Below are positions 24,666-33,500 of a DNA stretch of 64,000 nucleotides, in pieces. Numbering within the stretch: the first letter of the stretch is position 1; every line of letters begins with the position of its first letter. The DNA comes from CAWFNW01 sp963817405 (GTDB lineage Bacteria > Actinomycetota > Coriobacteriia > Anaerosomatales > Anaerosomataceae), in assembly GCA_963817405.1 (NCBI GenBank), contig CAWFNW010000002.1:186001-250000 (forward strand), read 5' to 3'. Position numbers and translations under genes: made by a program. The notes under the pieces are model-generated. The model was given only the letters and a program-made list of their open reading frames with translations. It was not told the DNA's origin and searched no databases.

Positions 24666-25436
24666 CTATGCGGACGTCCACCCGGCGTCGGTGGCGAGCA
24701 CGGCGCCGTTGACGCCCTTTGCCTCGTCCGAGGCGAGGAAGAGCGCGACGTGGGCGATGTCGATCGGCTTGAGCGCCCACGGGATCATGGCGTACCACTT
24801 CTGGAACCGCTCGCTGCCCTTCGGGTCCATCTTCGCCATGTCGACACTCTGCATGATGTTCGTCTCGACCGCGCCGATGGCGATGAGGTTGCAGCGGATG
24901 CCGTCCGGCGCGTACATGTACGCCGTGCTGCGCGTGAGACCCTTGAGCGCGTGCTTCGAGATGGTGTAGGCCGCGCCCGCGGCTGCACCGCCCTGGCCGG
25001 CAACCGAGCCGCTGTTGACGATGGAGCCGCCGCCGCCCTTGATCATGAGCGGGACCGCTGCACGCGTCGTGCACACCGGACCGTACAGGTTGATGCCCAT
25101 GACGCGGTTGTAGATCTCGTCGTCCATCTCGGCGACGCCGTGGTTGGTGTCCATCACGCCCGCGTTGTTGCAGAGCACGTCGAGCCGGCCGAAGTGCTCC
25201 TCGGCGGTTGCGATGATGCGCTCGGCGTCCTCGCGCTTGGATACGTCACCCTGCACGCCCACGATCTCGCCGCCGGCCGCTGTGACCTCGGCCACGACCT
25301 CGTCCAGCGTCGCCTGGTTCCAGTCGGCCGCGACGATCTTCGCGCCTTCGGCCGAGAAGAGATTGGCCATCGCGCGCCCCATGCCAGACCCTGCTCCTGT
25401 GATGACTGCTACTTTGCCCGGAAGTGAAATCGCCAT
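24666..25436 (-). CDS. Short-chain dehydrogenase/reductase
   Basis: 256 residues of a classical SDR. The cofactor loop is T-G-A-G-S-G-M-G-R-A (residues ~13-22), the structural N-N-A-G follows, and the catalytic Ser-Tyr-Lys appear in I-V-N-S-G-S-V and A-Y-T-I-S-K. The A-A-D-W segment after strand 2 with an acidic residue suggests NAD(H) preference. The substrate is unknown. ATG 25436 has GGAGAGATCA upstream. It may be transcribed with the OYE gene downstream, forming a small redox unit. Confidence 0.9.
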   Translation of the reverse strand: MAISLPGKVAVITGAGSGMGRAMANLFSAEGAKIVAADWNQATLDEVVAEVTAAGGEIVGVQGDVSKREDAERIIATAEEHFGRLDVLCNNAGVMDTNHGVAEMDDEIYNRVMGINLYGPVCTTRAAVPLMIKGGGGSIVNSGSVAGQGGAAAGAAYTISKHALKGLTRSTAYMYAPDGIRCNLIAIGAVETNIMQSVDMAKMDPKGSERFQKWYAMIPWALKPIDIAHVALFLASDEAKGVNGAVLATDAGWTSA

Positions 25437-25596
25437 TGATCTCTCCATCTCCTCGGTCGTGATGAGCCTCTCTCCAGCGCCGTCATGACGCCGTCAGGCT
25501 CTCGCTTCTCTCCTGCTGGTCATACCCCACACACGTCACTCCCAACACTTTGTATCACGCGGTTACATGGGGCGTCCACAGCGGTCGCACAGAGAA

Positions 25597-25616
25597 GCCC
25601 CGGCACGTGCCGGGGC
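25597..25616 (-). terminator. Perfect 20-bp palindromic hairpin
   Basis: GCCCCGGCACGTGCCGGGGC is self-complementary over 20 bp. It lies in the 237-bp spacer between the SDR gene and the gene ending at 25674, 58 bp after that stop. It probably works as a terminator; no strong T tract is present. Confidence 0.6.
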
Positions 25617-25673
25617 CTGTGAGTCACACGATGTGGGCTGCGCCGTCGCTGCGCGCGGACGGCCCGCGCGGTG

Positions 25674-26177
25674 CTAGGGAATGGGGATCCGCCGCCACGA
25701 CAGGGGACCGGTGCGGTAGAGCCACACTCGCTTGGTGAGGTCGACCACGACGAACGCGGTCGCCGGATCGGTCTGCCGCTCGACCTGCTGGAGGCGGACC
25801 ACCTGCCACCCCGCTGACTGCTCTACGAGCGACTGCGGGAACCCGTAGGTGATGCTGACCGTGCCGTTATCGGCCACGGGCACGTCCGACTCACCTGCAT
25901 AGTCCATCATGAGCGTGGAACCGGTCACACGCAGGTGGCGCTCGCCGATCGGCGTGTCCCACAGCGCGCCGGGCGTACTGCCGGTGATCACCACGGTCGA
26001 GGCGTCGGCGAGCGTGACCTGACCGGGCACGAACCAGTCTCCGGGTACCAGCAGCACATCGATGAAGGTGACACCGATGCCGTCGGAGCCGACGGCCGCC
26101 TGGAGAACGAAGAAGATGACCACTCCGACGACAGCCAGGATGGCCAACGCCTTGAGGAAACGTATAAGACCGGTCAT
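25674..26177 (-). CDS. Hypothetical membrane-anchored protein
   Basis: 167 residues, no named family. Residues ~5-28 form one hydrophobic anchor (L-I-R-F-L-K-A-L-A-I-L-A-V-V-G-V-V-I-F-F), followed by a beta-rich domain likely outside the membrane (V-T-L-A-D-A-S-T-V-V-I-T-G-S, V-S-I-T-Y-G-F-P-Q). The ATG at 26177 is taken because residues before it in the longer frame are arginine-rich shadow of the next gene. The ribosome binding site GAGGTG is 10 bp upstream. It reads in the same direction as the interrupted gene at 26216. Confidence 0.6.
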   Translation of the reverse strand: MTGLIRFLKALAILAVVGVVIFFVLQAAVGSDGIGVTFIDVLLVPGDWFVPGQVTLADASTVVITGSTPGALWDTPIGERHLRVTGSTLMMDYAGESDVPVADNGTVSITYGFPQSLVEQSAGWQVVRLQQVERQTDPATAFVVVDLTKRVWLYRTGPLSWRRIPIP

Positions 26178-26215
26178 CCGCACGGCACACCTCGCAGCCT
26201 GTACTCCTGTGCGTG

Positions 26216-26634
26216 TTATCGGCTGGCGGAGGTCTCCGCTTGAACGTCGCCGCCATCCCGGGTCCAACGGAACGAACGCGCCGCCGCGACCTCGAGGCTG
26301 CGGATCGGAATGAGCGCGAGGAGCGCCAGCGGGGAGAACGCCTCGGTCAGGAGGAGTGTGGTCACGCCGAACGCGCCGGCCAACGCAACGGACATCCCGA
26401 CGGCGATCGCCCTCGTGCGCGGTGCAGCAGAGGCTACGAGGATCGGACCCCACGCGACTCCCAAGAAGCGCCTGCCACGACGTGGTGCGCGTTTCCGTCC
26501 CAAAGCGCCGCGCCAATGCCCGATTCGCCTGAGCCGACGGTCAGCAGGAAGAGTGCGGCCCAGCCGAACGCCGCTACCGTCCAGACGATGACGGCCGGTA
26601 CCGCACGGTGATGCGCAGACGCCTCGCGCATCAA
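26216..26634 (-). pseudogene. Membrane protein gene with a frameshift
   Basis: The first ~55 codons (M-R-E-A-S-A-H-H-R-A-V-P-A-V-I-V-W-T-V-A...) encode one membrane helix and W-D-G-N-A-H-H-V-V-A-G. The reading then continues in another frame as R-R-F-L-G-V-A-W-G-P-I-L-V-A-S-A, followed by two more helices (G-M-S-V-A-L-A-G-A-F-G-V-T and P-L-A-L-L-A-L-I-P). The break is near 26470 in GGCAGGCGCTTC. Joined, it would be a ~138-residue protein with three helices and no family I know. The ATG at 26631 (or a TTG at 26634) overlaps the stop of the baeRF gene. It is either genuinely broken or a sequence error. Confidence 0.55.
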
Positions 26635-27782
26635 TAGCGGAGCAGGGCCACGGCGGGAACGTCGCGTGGCATCTGCTCGGCGGGAAGCGCGTATGCGGTG
26701 CCACCAGCCAAGAGCGTCTCCAGCGCTGCGAGATCGAGCAGGTCCTCGTTGCCGGGCGTGGGGCCGGCGTGGATTGCGACCTGGTCGTTCTCGCCCACGG
26801 TGCCCCAGATCTGTCGGTCGAGCGCCACGAAGAGCGTGTCGACACGTCCTTGGAGCGCGGAGGTCACGAGCGTTTCGGGGTCCGCGGTCGTCTTCGGGGT
26901 CGCCCAGAGGTCATCGATGCGGTCGGCCACAGCGCGACGCTCCTTGTCGAAGACCCCCTGTGCGATCCGCCACGCCTGCTCGTGCAGCGCGGCATCGCCG
27001 AGCGCGTCGGGATTCCCGGTCACGGTTTCACTCGCAAGACGCCCGATCGAGCTCACCTCACGGTAGAGCGGCACGAGATAGTCGACCGCGGCCAGCACGA
27101 GCGGTGCGCCATCGGTGGCGAGGAGGTCGCCGAGCGCCCTATCGATGTCACGGAAGTAGCGAGTGATCTCGTCCTTTGGGTCGGGCTCTGCCGACCCGTG
27201 GAAGACCGCGGGCCGCCGCCCACCGCCGGGCGAGCCCGACGTGCCGGTATGGTACTGCAGCGACGGCTTCTCGAAGTTGTCCCACTGGAGCTCTTCCGCG
27301 AGGTTCGCCGGAGCGCCCGGAAGCTCGACTTCCTCGATCCCTGCCTGTGTCATGCGGAAGAACCGTACGCGCTTCTGCGAGAGCGCAAGCAGATAGGCGT
27401 GTTGCCCGGCACCCATAAGCGCCAGAAGCGGCCTCATGTAGAAGCGGTCGCTCACGACCACACGCTCCGGGGGCGCGGCGGACAACCGATAGGTGTGGAT
27501 GCCGTCACCAAGCAGAACGGCCAGCCCCTCGGTGGCGCGGAGCCAGAAGGGGCGGTCGTCGGCGAGCCGGCGAGCCGGCTCCAGTATCGAATCGATCTGG
27601 GAACCGCGGAGCCCGCGCGTCTGCAGCTGCTCTTCAGCGCGCTTCAGTAGACCCTTCAGCCGAGCGGCATTCTCGATCTGGCTGCTTGGCCCGAAGGGGG
27701 CAGTCGGCAGGTAGATCGAGACGAGGGCAGGTCCCGTGACCGAGGTGAGTGACTTGAGATCGTCGAGCGTTAGTGCGTCCAT
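26631..27782 (-). CDS. baeRF-type (bacterial archaeo-eukaryotic release factor-like) protein
   Basis: 383 residues resembling the baeRF3-like group. The N-terminal domain starts L-T-S-V-T-G-P-A-L-V-S-I-Y-L-P-T, and a middle domain has D-R-F-Y-M-R-P-L-L-A-L. The C-terminal eRF1 domain-3-like part has V-D-T-L-F-V-A-L-D-R-Q-I-W-G-T and A-L-E-T-L-L-A-G-G-T-A-Y-A-L-P. These proteins resemble eRF1/Pelota but lack the codon-reading role of bacterial RF1/2; ribosome rescue or RNA-related roles are proposed in general. ATG 27782 follows GAAAGGGG. It is coupled by overlap to the membrane protein gene that follows. Confidence 0.72.
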   Translation of the reverse strand: MDALTLDDLKSLTSVTGPALVSIYLPTAPFGPSSQIENAARLKGLLKRAEEQLQTRGLRGSQIDSILEPARRLADDRPFWLRATEGLAVLLGDGIHTYRLSAAPPERVVVSDRFYMRPLLALMGAGQHAYLLALSQKRVRFFRMTQAGIEEVELPGAPANLAEELQWDNFEKPSLQYHTGTSGSPGGGRRPAVFHGSAEPDPKDEITRYFRDIDRALGDLLATDGAPLVLAAVDYLVPLYREVSSIGRLASETVTGNPDALGDAALHEQAWRIAQGVFDKERRAVADRIDDLWATPKTTADPETLVTSALQGRVDTLFVALDRQIWGTVGENDQVAIHAGPTPGNEDLLDLAALETLLAGGTAYALPAEQMPRDVPAVALLRY

Positions 27783-27817
27783 GGGAACCCCTTTCGTGAG
27801 GGACGGGACGGGTCGAC

Positions 27818-28435
27818 TCAACGGCCGGCGATGCCGTTGAGCGTGCCCCAAGCGAGCACGTGACCGGAGACCGCGCGCCGGATGTCGGCGGCGGAAGGCG
27901 CTTCCTTGATGTCGAGCGATGCAGCATCCAGCGCGTAGACCGTGATTGCGTAGGTGTGGTCGCCCGAGCCCGCAGGCGGCTGCGGGCCGCCGTAGCCGGG
28001 TTCGCCGAACGTAGTGACGAGCTCCCGAGCGGGGGGCCCCAGCGACCCTGAGGCCCCCTCCGCGAGCGAGGTCGTCTCGGGTGCGAGGTCGACGATCGCC
28101 CAATGGACCCACTCGGCGGCGCGGGGGTGGAGGTCGATCATCGCCACCACGAGCGATTGCGTTCCATCCGGCACGCGGCTCCACCCGAGCGGCGGTGAGA
28201 CGTTCTCACCACCCGGGAAACCGCTCCGGCAGTAGCGCGCCGGAATCCGCTCATCGGTGCCAAAGGCGGGGGACGTGACGACAAGCATGGAAGCCTCCCC
28301 TTCGCCCGACGCCGGAGACGGATCAGCTGCGCCGGGGCTGGCGCTATCGGCAGGTGTGCAACCGGCGAGGGCAAGGCCGGCGAGCGCGATCACGCAGATC
28401 AACATCGAAGCCAGCGCACGGCGTGCGCCTACCAA
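27818..28435 (-). CDS. YbhB/YbcL (PEBP, Raf-kinase-inhibitor-like) lipoprotein
   Basis: 205 residues. A signal peptide ends in the lipobox L-A-L-A-G-C, so it is likely an anchored lipoprotein. The PEBP domain follows a short linker: S-P-A-F, I-P-A-R-Y-C, the ligand-site E-N-V-S-P-P-L-G-W, W-V-H-W-A-I-V-D, and G-Y-G-G-P-Q-P-P-A-G-S-G-D-H-T-Y. Bacterial members bind small anionic or phospholipid-like ligands, but their role is poorly known. TTG is used as start because AAGGAG sits 6 bp before it. Confidence 0.88.
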   Translation of the reverse strand: MVGARRALASMLICVIALAGLALAGCTPADSASPGAADPSPASGEGEASMLVVTSPAFGTDERIPARYCRSGFPGGENVSPPLGWSRVPDGTQSLVVAMIDLHPRAAEWVHWAIVDLAPETTSLAEGASGSLGPPARELVTTFGEPGYGGPQPPAGSGDHTYAITVYALDAASLDIKEAPSAADIRRAVSGHVLAWGTLNGIAGR

Positions 28436-28495
28436 GGCCGTCTCCTTCCGAAGCGCGATGTACTCAGGTACATACCCACGCCGGACGCAGGCGTG

Positions 28496-30520
28496 CTACC
28501 CGCGCAGCAATCGGGCGTTGATTGCCACGATGACCGTGCTCACGGACATGAGGACGGCGCCGGCGGCGGGGGAGAGGATGACTCCGGCGCCCGCGAGCAC
28601 TCCCGCGGCAAGCGGGATCGCGATGACGTTGTAGCCGGTCGCCCATACGAGGTTCTGAAGCATCTTCTTGTAGGTCGCGCGTGCAAGATCGATGATCTGG
28701 GCGACGTCGCGCGGGTCGCTTCTGACGAGCACCACATCGGCGGTCTCGGCGGCCACATCCGTGCCCGCACCGATGGCAATGCCCACGTCAGCCGCCGCGA
28801 GGGCAGGCGCGTCGTTCACGCCGTCCCCGACCATGGCCACGTGCAGGCCGCGCGACTGCACCTCGCGCACCTTCGCGGCCTTCTGTTCCGGGAGCACCTC
28901 GGCGAAGACCTCGTCGAGCCCCAGTTGTCGGGCGACCCAGCCCGCCACGCGCTCGGTGTCGCCGGTGAGCATCATGCAGCGGACACCCATGGCGCGCAGT
29001 TCCTCGATGGCGCGCCGCGATTCGGGCCGGACCACGTCGGCGAGCGCGACCGCACCGGCGAGGGCATCCCCGGCAGTCACGAAGACGACGGTCTTGCCCG
29101 CCTCGGCGAATACGGTGTGGCGGCTGTCGGGGGGTGCGACGCCGGTCTCCTCGAGGTACCCGGGACTCACCACGCGCACCAGCTGCCCACCGACGCGCGC
29201 TTCGGCGCCGCGGCCGGGGAGCGCGCGGAACGACTCGCTCGGTTCGGGCGCCGGAGAAGCAGCGGCGATCGCACGGGCGATCGGGTGCTCGGAGCGCACC
29301 TCGACCGCGGCCGCGAGCGCGAGGACCTCCTCGTCGACGAAGCCGTCGTACGCGAGGACATCGGTCACGCCGAAGCGGCCCTCGGTGAGCGTGCCGGTCT
29401 TGTCGAAGATCACCGCGTCCACGAGGCGCGCGGATTCGAAGGCGCTCCGGTCGCGGATGAGCAGCGCGCGTTTCGCGGCAAGCGACGTGGAGACGGCGAC
29501 CACAAGGGGGATCGCGAGGCCCAAGGCGTGAGGGCAGGCGATAACCATGACGGTCACGGCGCGCTCGACGGCGAACGCGAGGCCCTCACCGCTCAGGAGG
29601 AGCCATGCCACGAACGTGAGCACGCCGGCGGCGACCGCCAGGATCGTGAGCCACATCGCGGCTCGGTCAGCCAGGTCCTGCGTCTTGGAGCGGGACGCCT
29701 GCGCTTCGCGCACAAGCGCGATGACCTGCGAGAGGTAGGAGTCAGAGCCGGTCTTCGTGACCTCGACCGTGATCGAGCCCTCGGCGTTCACCGAGCCGCC
29801 GATGACGGAATCGCCGACGCGCTTGTGCACCGGCACCGACTCGCCGGTGATGAGCGCCTCGTCGACCGACGTCTCGCCTGCGGTGACGACGCCGTCGACG
29901 GGCAGCTTCTCGCCGGGCCGCACCAGCACGCGGTCGCCGTGCACGAGACTCGCGACGGGGACGTCCTCGGTGGCGGTGCCGTCGCCCGTGAGGCGGTGCG
30001 CCTCCTTCGGCATGAGCCGCGCGAGCGACTCCAGTGCGCGCGACGCGCCCATGACCGAGCGCATCTCCACCCAGTGGCCCAGGAGCATGATGTCGACGAG
30101 CGTGGCGAGCTCCCAGAAGAAGTCGCCGCCCTCAAGCCCGAGCACCGTCGCAACGCTGTAGACGTAGGCGACCGTGATGGCGAGTGCGACGAGCGTCATC
30201 ATGCCCGGTGTGCGGGCGCGAAGCTCGTCCCGCATCCCGGTGAGGAACGGCCAGCCACCATACAGGTAGATCGCCGAGGAGAGCGCGAGCACCACCCAGG
30301 CGCTTCCCCCGAAGGACAGCGGCGGCATGCGACCGAAGAGCATCCACAACATCTCGGAGAGCGCGAGAACGGGGATCGTCAGCGCAAGCGAGACGAAGAA
30401 GCGGCGTCGGAAGTCCGCCACCATCATCGCGTGGTGGTCGTGCTCGCTCCCGGCGTGCGCAGCCTGCTCGGCGTGCTCGCCCGCACGCGCCGCCTCGCGG
30501 TGGTCCGCGTGCTCGTCCAC
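28496..30520 (-). CDS. Heavy-metal P1B-type ATPase, CopB-like
   Basis: About 674 residues. A histidine-rich N-terminus (D-E-H-A-D-H, H-D-H-H-A-M-M) precedes the membrane domain. The core has the T-G-E-S actuator loop (I-T-G-E-S-V-P-V), the membrane metal motif C-P-H (I-A-C-P-H-A-L-G), the phosphorylation site D-K-T-G-T-L-T and M-V-G-D-G-V-N-D-A-P-A-L. C-P-H with a His-rich N-terminus marks the CopB group, which exports copper or silver. The GTG at 30520 is preceded by GGGGGG and lies just after the stop of the glucan synthase gene; a TTG at 30532 is an alternative. No metal regulator is seen nearby. Confidence 0.9.
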   Translation of the reverse strand: MDEHADHREAARAGEHAEQAAHAGSEHDHHAMMVADFRRRFFVSLALTIPVLALSEMLWMLFGRMPPLSFGGSAWVVLALSSAIYLYGGWPFLTGMRDELRARTPGMMTLVALAITVAYVYSVATVLGLEGGDFFWELATLVDIMLLGHWVEMRSVMGASRALESLARLMPKEAHRLTGDGTATEDVPVASLVHGDRVLVRPGEKLPVDGVVTAGETSVDEALITGESVPVHKRVGDSVIGGSVNAEGSITVEVTKTGSDSYLSQVIALVREAQASRSKTQDLADRAAMWLTILAVAAGVLTFVAWLLLSGEGLAFAVERAVTVMVIACPHALGLAIPLVVAVSTSLAAKRALLIRDRSAFESARLVDAVIFDKTGTLTEGRFGVTDVLAYDGFVDEEVLALAAAVEVRSEHPIARAIAAASPAPEPSESFRALPGRGAEARVGGQLVRVVSPGYLEETGVAPPDSRHTVFAEAGKTVVFVTAGDALAGAVALADVVRPESRRAIEELRAMGVRCMMLTGDTERVAGWVARQLGLDEVFAEVLPEQKAAKVREVQSRGLHVAMVGDGVNDAPALAAADVGIAIGAGTDVAAETADVVLVRSDPRDVAQIIDLARATYKKMLQNLVWATGYNVIAIPLAAGVLAGAGVILSPAAGAVLMSVSTVIVAINARLLRG

Positions 30521-30521
30521 G

Positions 30522-33500
30522 CTACCCCCCAAGCATCGTCACGATGACCTCGTGTTCTTTCCCGTCTGCGGCAAGTCGCACCCGGCCGTCCTCGCACGGC
30601 GCGCCGTCGCAGGTCACGTGCTCGACGCCCCGGTTCGCGCCGCGCGGGTTCTCCACGCGGATGCGGTAGGTCGAACCCTCGTGCCGGTAGTGCATCTTCC
30701 ACGACGTCCACGACTTCGGGACGCATGGGTCGATATGCAGGAACCGCGCCCCGTCGGCGGCTTCAAGCTTGAGCCCCAGAATGTCGCGGACCGCCACGCG
30801 GTAGTACCACGACGCCGAACCCGTGTACCACGTCCACCCGCCGCGTCCGATGTGGGGGTCGACGCCGTACACGTCGGCCGCGAGCACGTACGGCTCTACC
30901 TTGTACGTCTCGGCCGAGGAACGGTCGAGCGCGTGGTTGATGGGGTTGATGAGGTCCATGAGCGCCACGGCCTCCTCACCCTCGCCGAGCCGTGGCATAG
31001 GCGAGCGCGACCCAGATCGCTGCGTGCGTGTACTGTCCGCCGTTCTCACGGACGCCGGGCACGTAGCCCTTGATGTACCCGGGATCGTGCTCCATCCGGT
31101 CGAACGGTGGCGTCAGGAGCGCCACAAGGCCGTCCTCCCACCGGACGAGCTTCTCCTCGACAGACTCGAGCGCGCGTCGAGCGCGTGATGCGTCCCCGGT
31201 GCCGGCGATCGTCGCCCAGGCCTGTGCGATCGCGTCGATCTGGCACTCGTCAGCCTGCCGCGTACCGAGCGGCGTGCCGTCGTCGAAGAACGCACGCCGG
31301 TACCAGGCACCGTCCCACCCTTCACGCTCCGTGGCCGAGACCAGCTCGGATGCGAATGCGCGGCACTCCTCGGCGAAGGTGAGGTCGCCATGAGCCTCGG
31401 CCAGCGGGGCGAAACCGCGCAGCACCACGTCGAGGAACCACGCAAGCCACACGCTCTCGCCCGCACCGCCGATGCCGACGCGGTTCATGCCGTCGTTCCA
31501 GTCGCCGCCGCCCATGAGCGGCAGGCCGTGCGCGCCCACGGCCGCACTGACGCGGATGGCGGCCGTGCAGTGCTCGTACACCGTCCCGACACGAAGCGCT
31601 GCATGGGGCTGCAGGTAGAGGTCCTCATGCCCGGCGGGAATGGCCGCGCCCTCCAGGTAGGGCACCTCCACCGACAGGACCGAGTCGTCACCGGTCGCCG
31701 CGATGTACTCGGCCACCACGAACGGAAGCCAGAGACGGTCGTCGGTGAAGCGCGTGCGCACGCCGCGGCCGCTGACCGGCTGCCACCAGTGCAGGACGTC
31801 GCCTTCGGGGAACTGGCGGCGTGAGGCGTCGATGATGTGCTCGCGGACGAGATCGGGCCGCGTGTAGATGAGCGCCAGACAGTCCTGCAGCTGGTCGCGG
31901 AAGCCGAGCGCCCCGGAGGACTGGTAGGTGGCGGTGCGTCCCCAGAAGCGGCAGGCGAGCGTCTGATAGAGCGCGCCGCCGTTCACCATGAGGTCGAGGG
32001 CTGCGTCCGGCGTCTCGGCATTGACCGCGCCGAGCGTGGTCGCCCAGCGCTCGCGCACCAGCGCGAGCTCGCGCTTCGCGGCGCCGGGCGCGCGGAAGCG
32101 GTGCACCAGATCGTGGACCGTCTCGACGCTTTCGGTCTGCCCGAGGATGAAGGTGAGCTCGGCGCTCTCGCCAGGCCCAAGCGTCACCGCGCGCATGATC
32201 GCGCCGCAGGTGTCGTGGAAGCGCCCGGTCTCGCCGCCGAGCGCGCGGCGGCCCATGGCCGCCGGCCGGCGCGGCTCGCCGTTGCGGCCGAGGAACTCCG
32301 TGCGGCTCGCGGTATAGGAGTGCACGTCGCAGTCGCAGGCGAGGAACGCGGGCCGCCCCGGGAAGTCCAGATTGAACCAGTTGACCGCCATCAGGAGCTG
32401 CTCGGCGTCGTCCCACCAGGTCACGACCCGCTGCTGAGCCCGGCTGCGCGAGTCGCCAAGCACCCACTCGACGAGGTGCGTCACCGTGAGCTGACGCTCG
32501 CGGCCGGTCTCGTTGGTCAGGCGCAGGTGCGCCACGCGCACCGGGTCGTCTGCCGCCACGAACCAGTCGAGCTCGTGGGAGATTCCGTGACAGACGTGCT
32601 CGAAGCGCGTGTAGCCGCGGCCGTGCCGGATGACGTACGGTGCGTCGTCGCGGCAGGGGAGCGGTGTTGGGGACCAGTACTCACCCGTGGTCTCGTCGCG
32701 GATGTAGAAGACCTCGCCCGTCCCGTCGCTCACCGGATCGTTGTTCCAGGTGGTGATGCGGTTCTCGTGGCTGTTCTCGGCCCACGTGCAGCCGACGCCC
32801 GCCTCCGAGATGAGCGCGCCGAAACGCGGGTTCGCGAGCACGTTCACCCATGGCGCAGGCGTCGCGGACGTGCCCTGAAGCACGATCACGTACTCGTCGC
32901 GCTCAACGTCGAAGCCGCCGTAGCCGTTGTCGTGCAGGAGTGCGGGGCGCGTGAACGCCGGGAGGGGATCGTCCACGGGCGCCATCGCCGGCATGAGCGG
33001 ATCCGGCAGCTCCGGGCGCTCGGCGCGAAGGCCCAGATGGAGCTCGATTGGCCCGCCGTCACCCGTGAGGACCGCTCGAGCCACGCTCCGGAGAAGGTTC
33101 TTGACCTCGGGCGGCATGTGGTCGGCGGTTCGCAGGAAGACGCCGCCGGGCCGGTCCATGAGCTGCAGAGCCTGCCCGGTGCGCATGAGCAACCGCAGCC
33201 GGCTGTCGAGTTCGGATGCGTACGCGCTCGGTTTCGTGTTGAGGACGACGAGGTCCACCTCGAAGCCGTTGGAGCGCCAGTACTGGTGCGCGAGCAGCGC
33301 CTGACGGACGAGCGGCGCCTGCTCGAGGCGCTCGATCTCCACGAGCAGGATCGGGTTGTCCCCCGAGATACCGATCGACCACAGCCCGGAAAGCTGCAGC
33401 CGGTTCTCCACCTCGGTGAGCACCTTCAGGCGCGAACGCGGATCGGTCAGGAGCAGGCGCGAGGCAAGGCGCTGGAACGTGACCGCCTCCTCGGGCGTGA

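Noticed and set aside
28493..30547. Plus-strand open frame (684 aa) antisense to the P-type ATPase
   Set aside because: Shadow of the ATPase gene; arginine/histidine/glutamate-rich with no recognisable motifs.
30976..30978. TGA at the end of the long glucan-synthase frame as a possible selenocysteine codon
   Set aside because: The homologous continuation is in a different frame, so a one-base frameshift explains it, not recoding.
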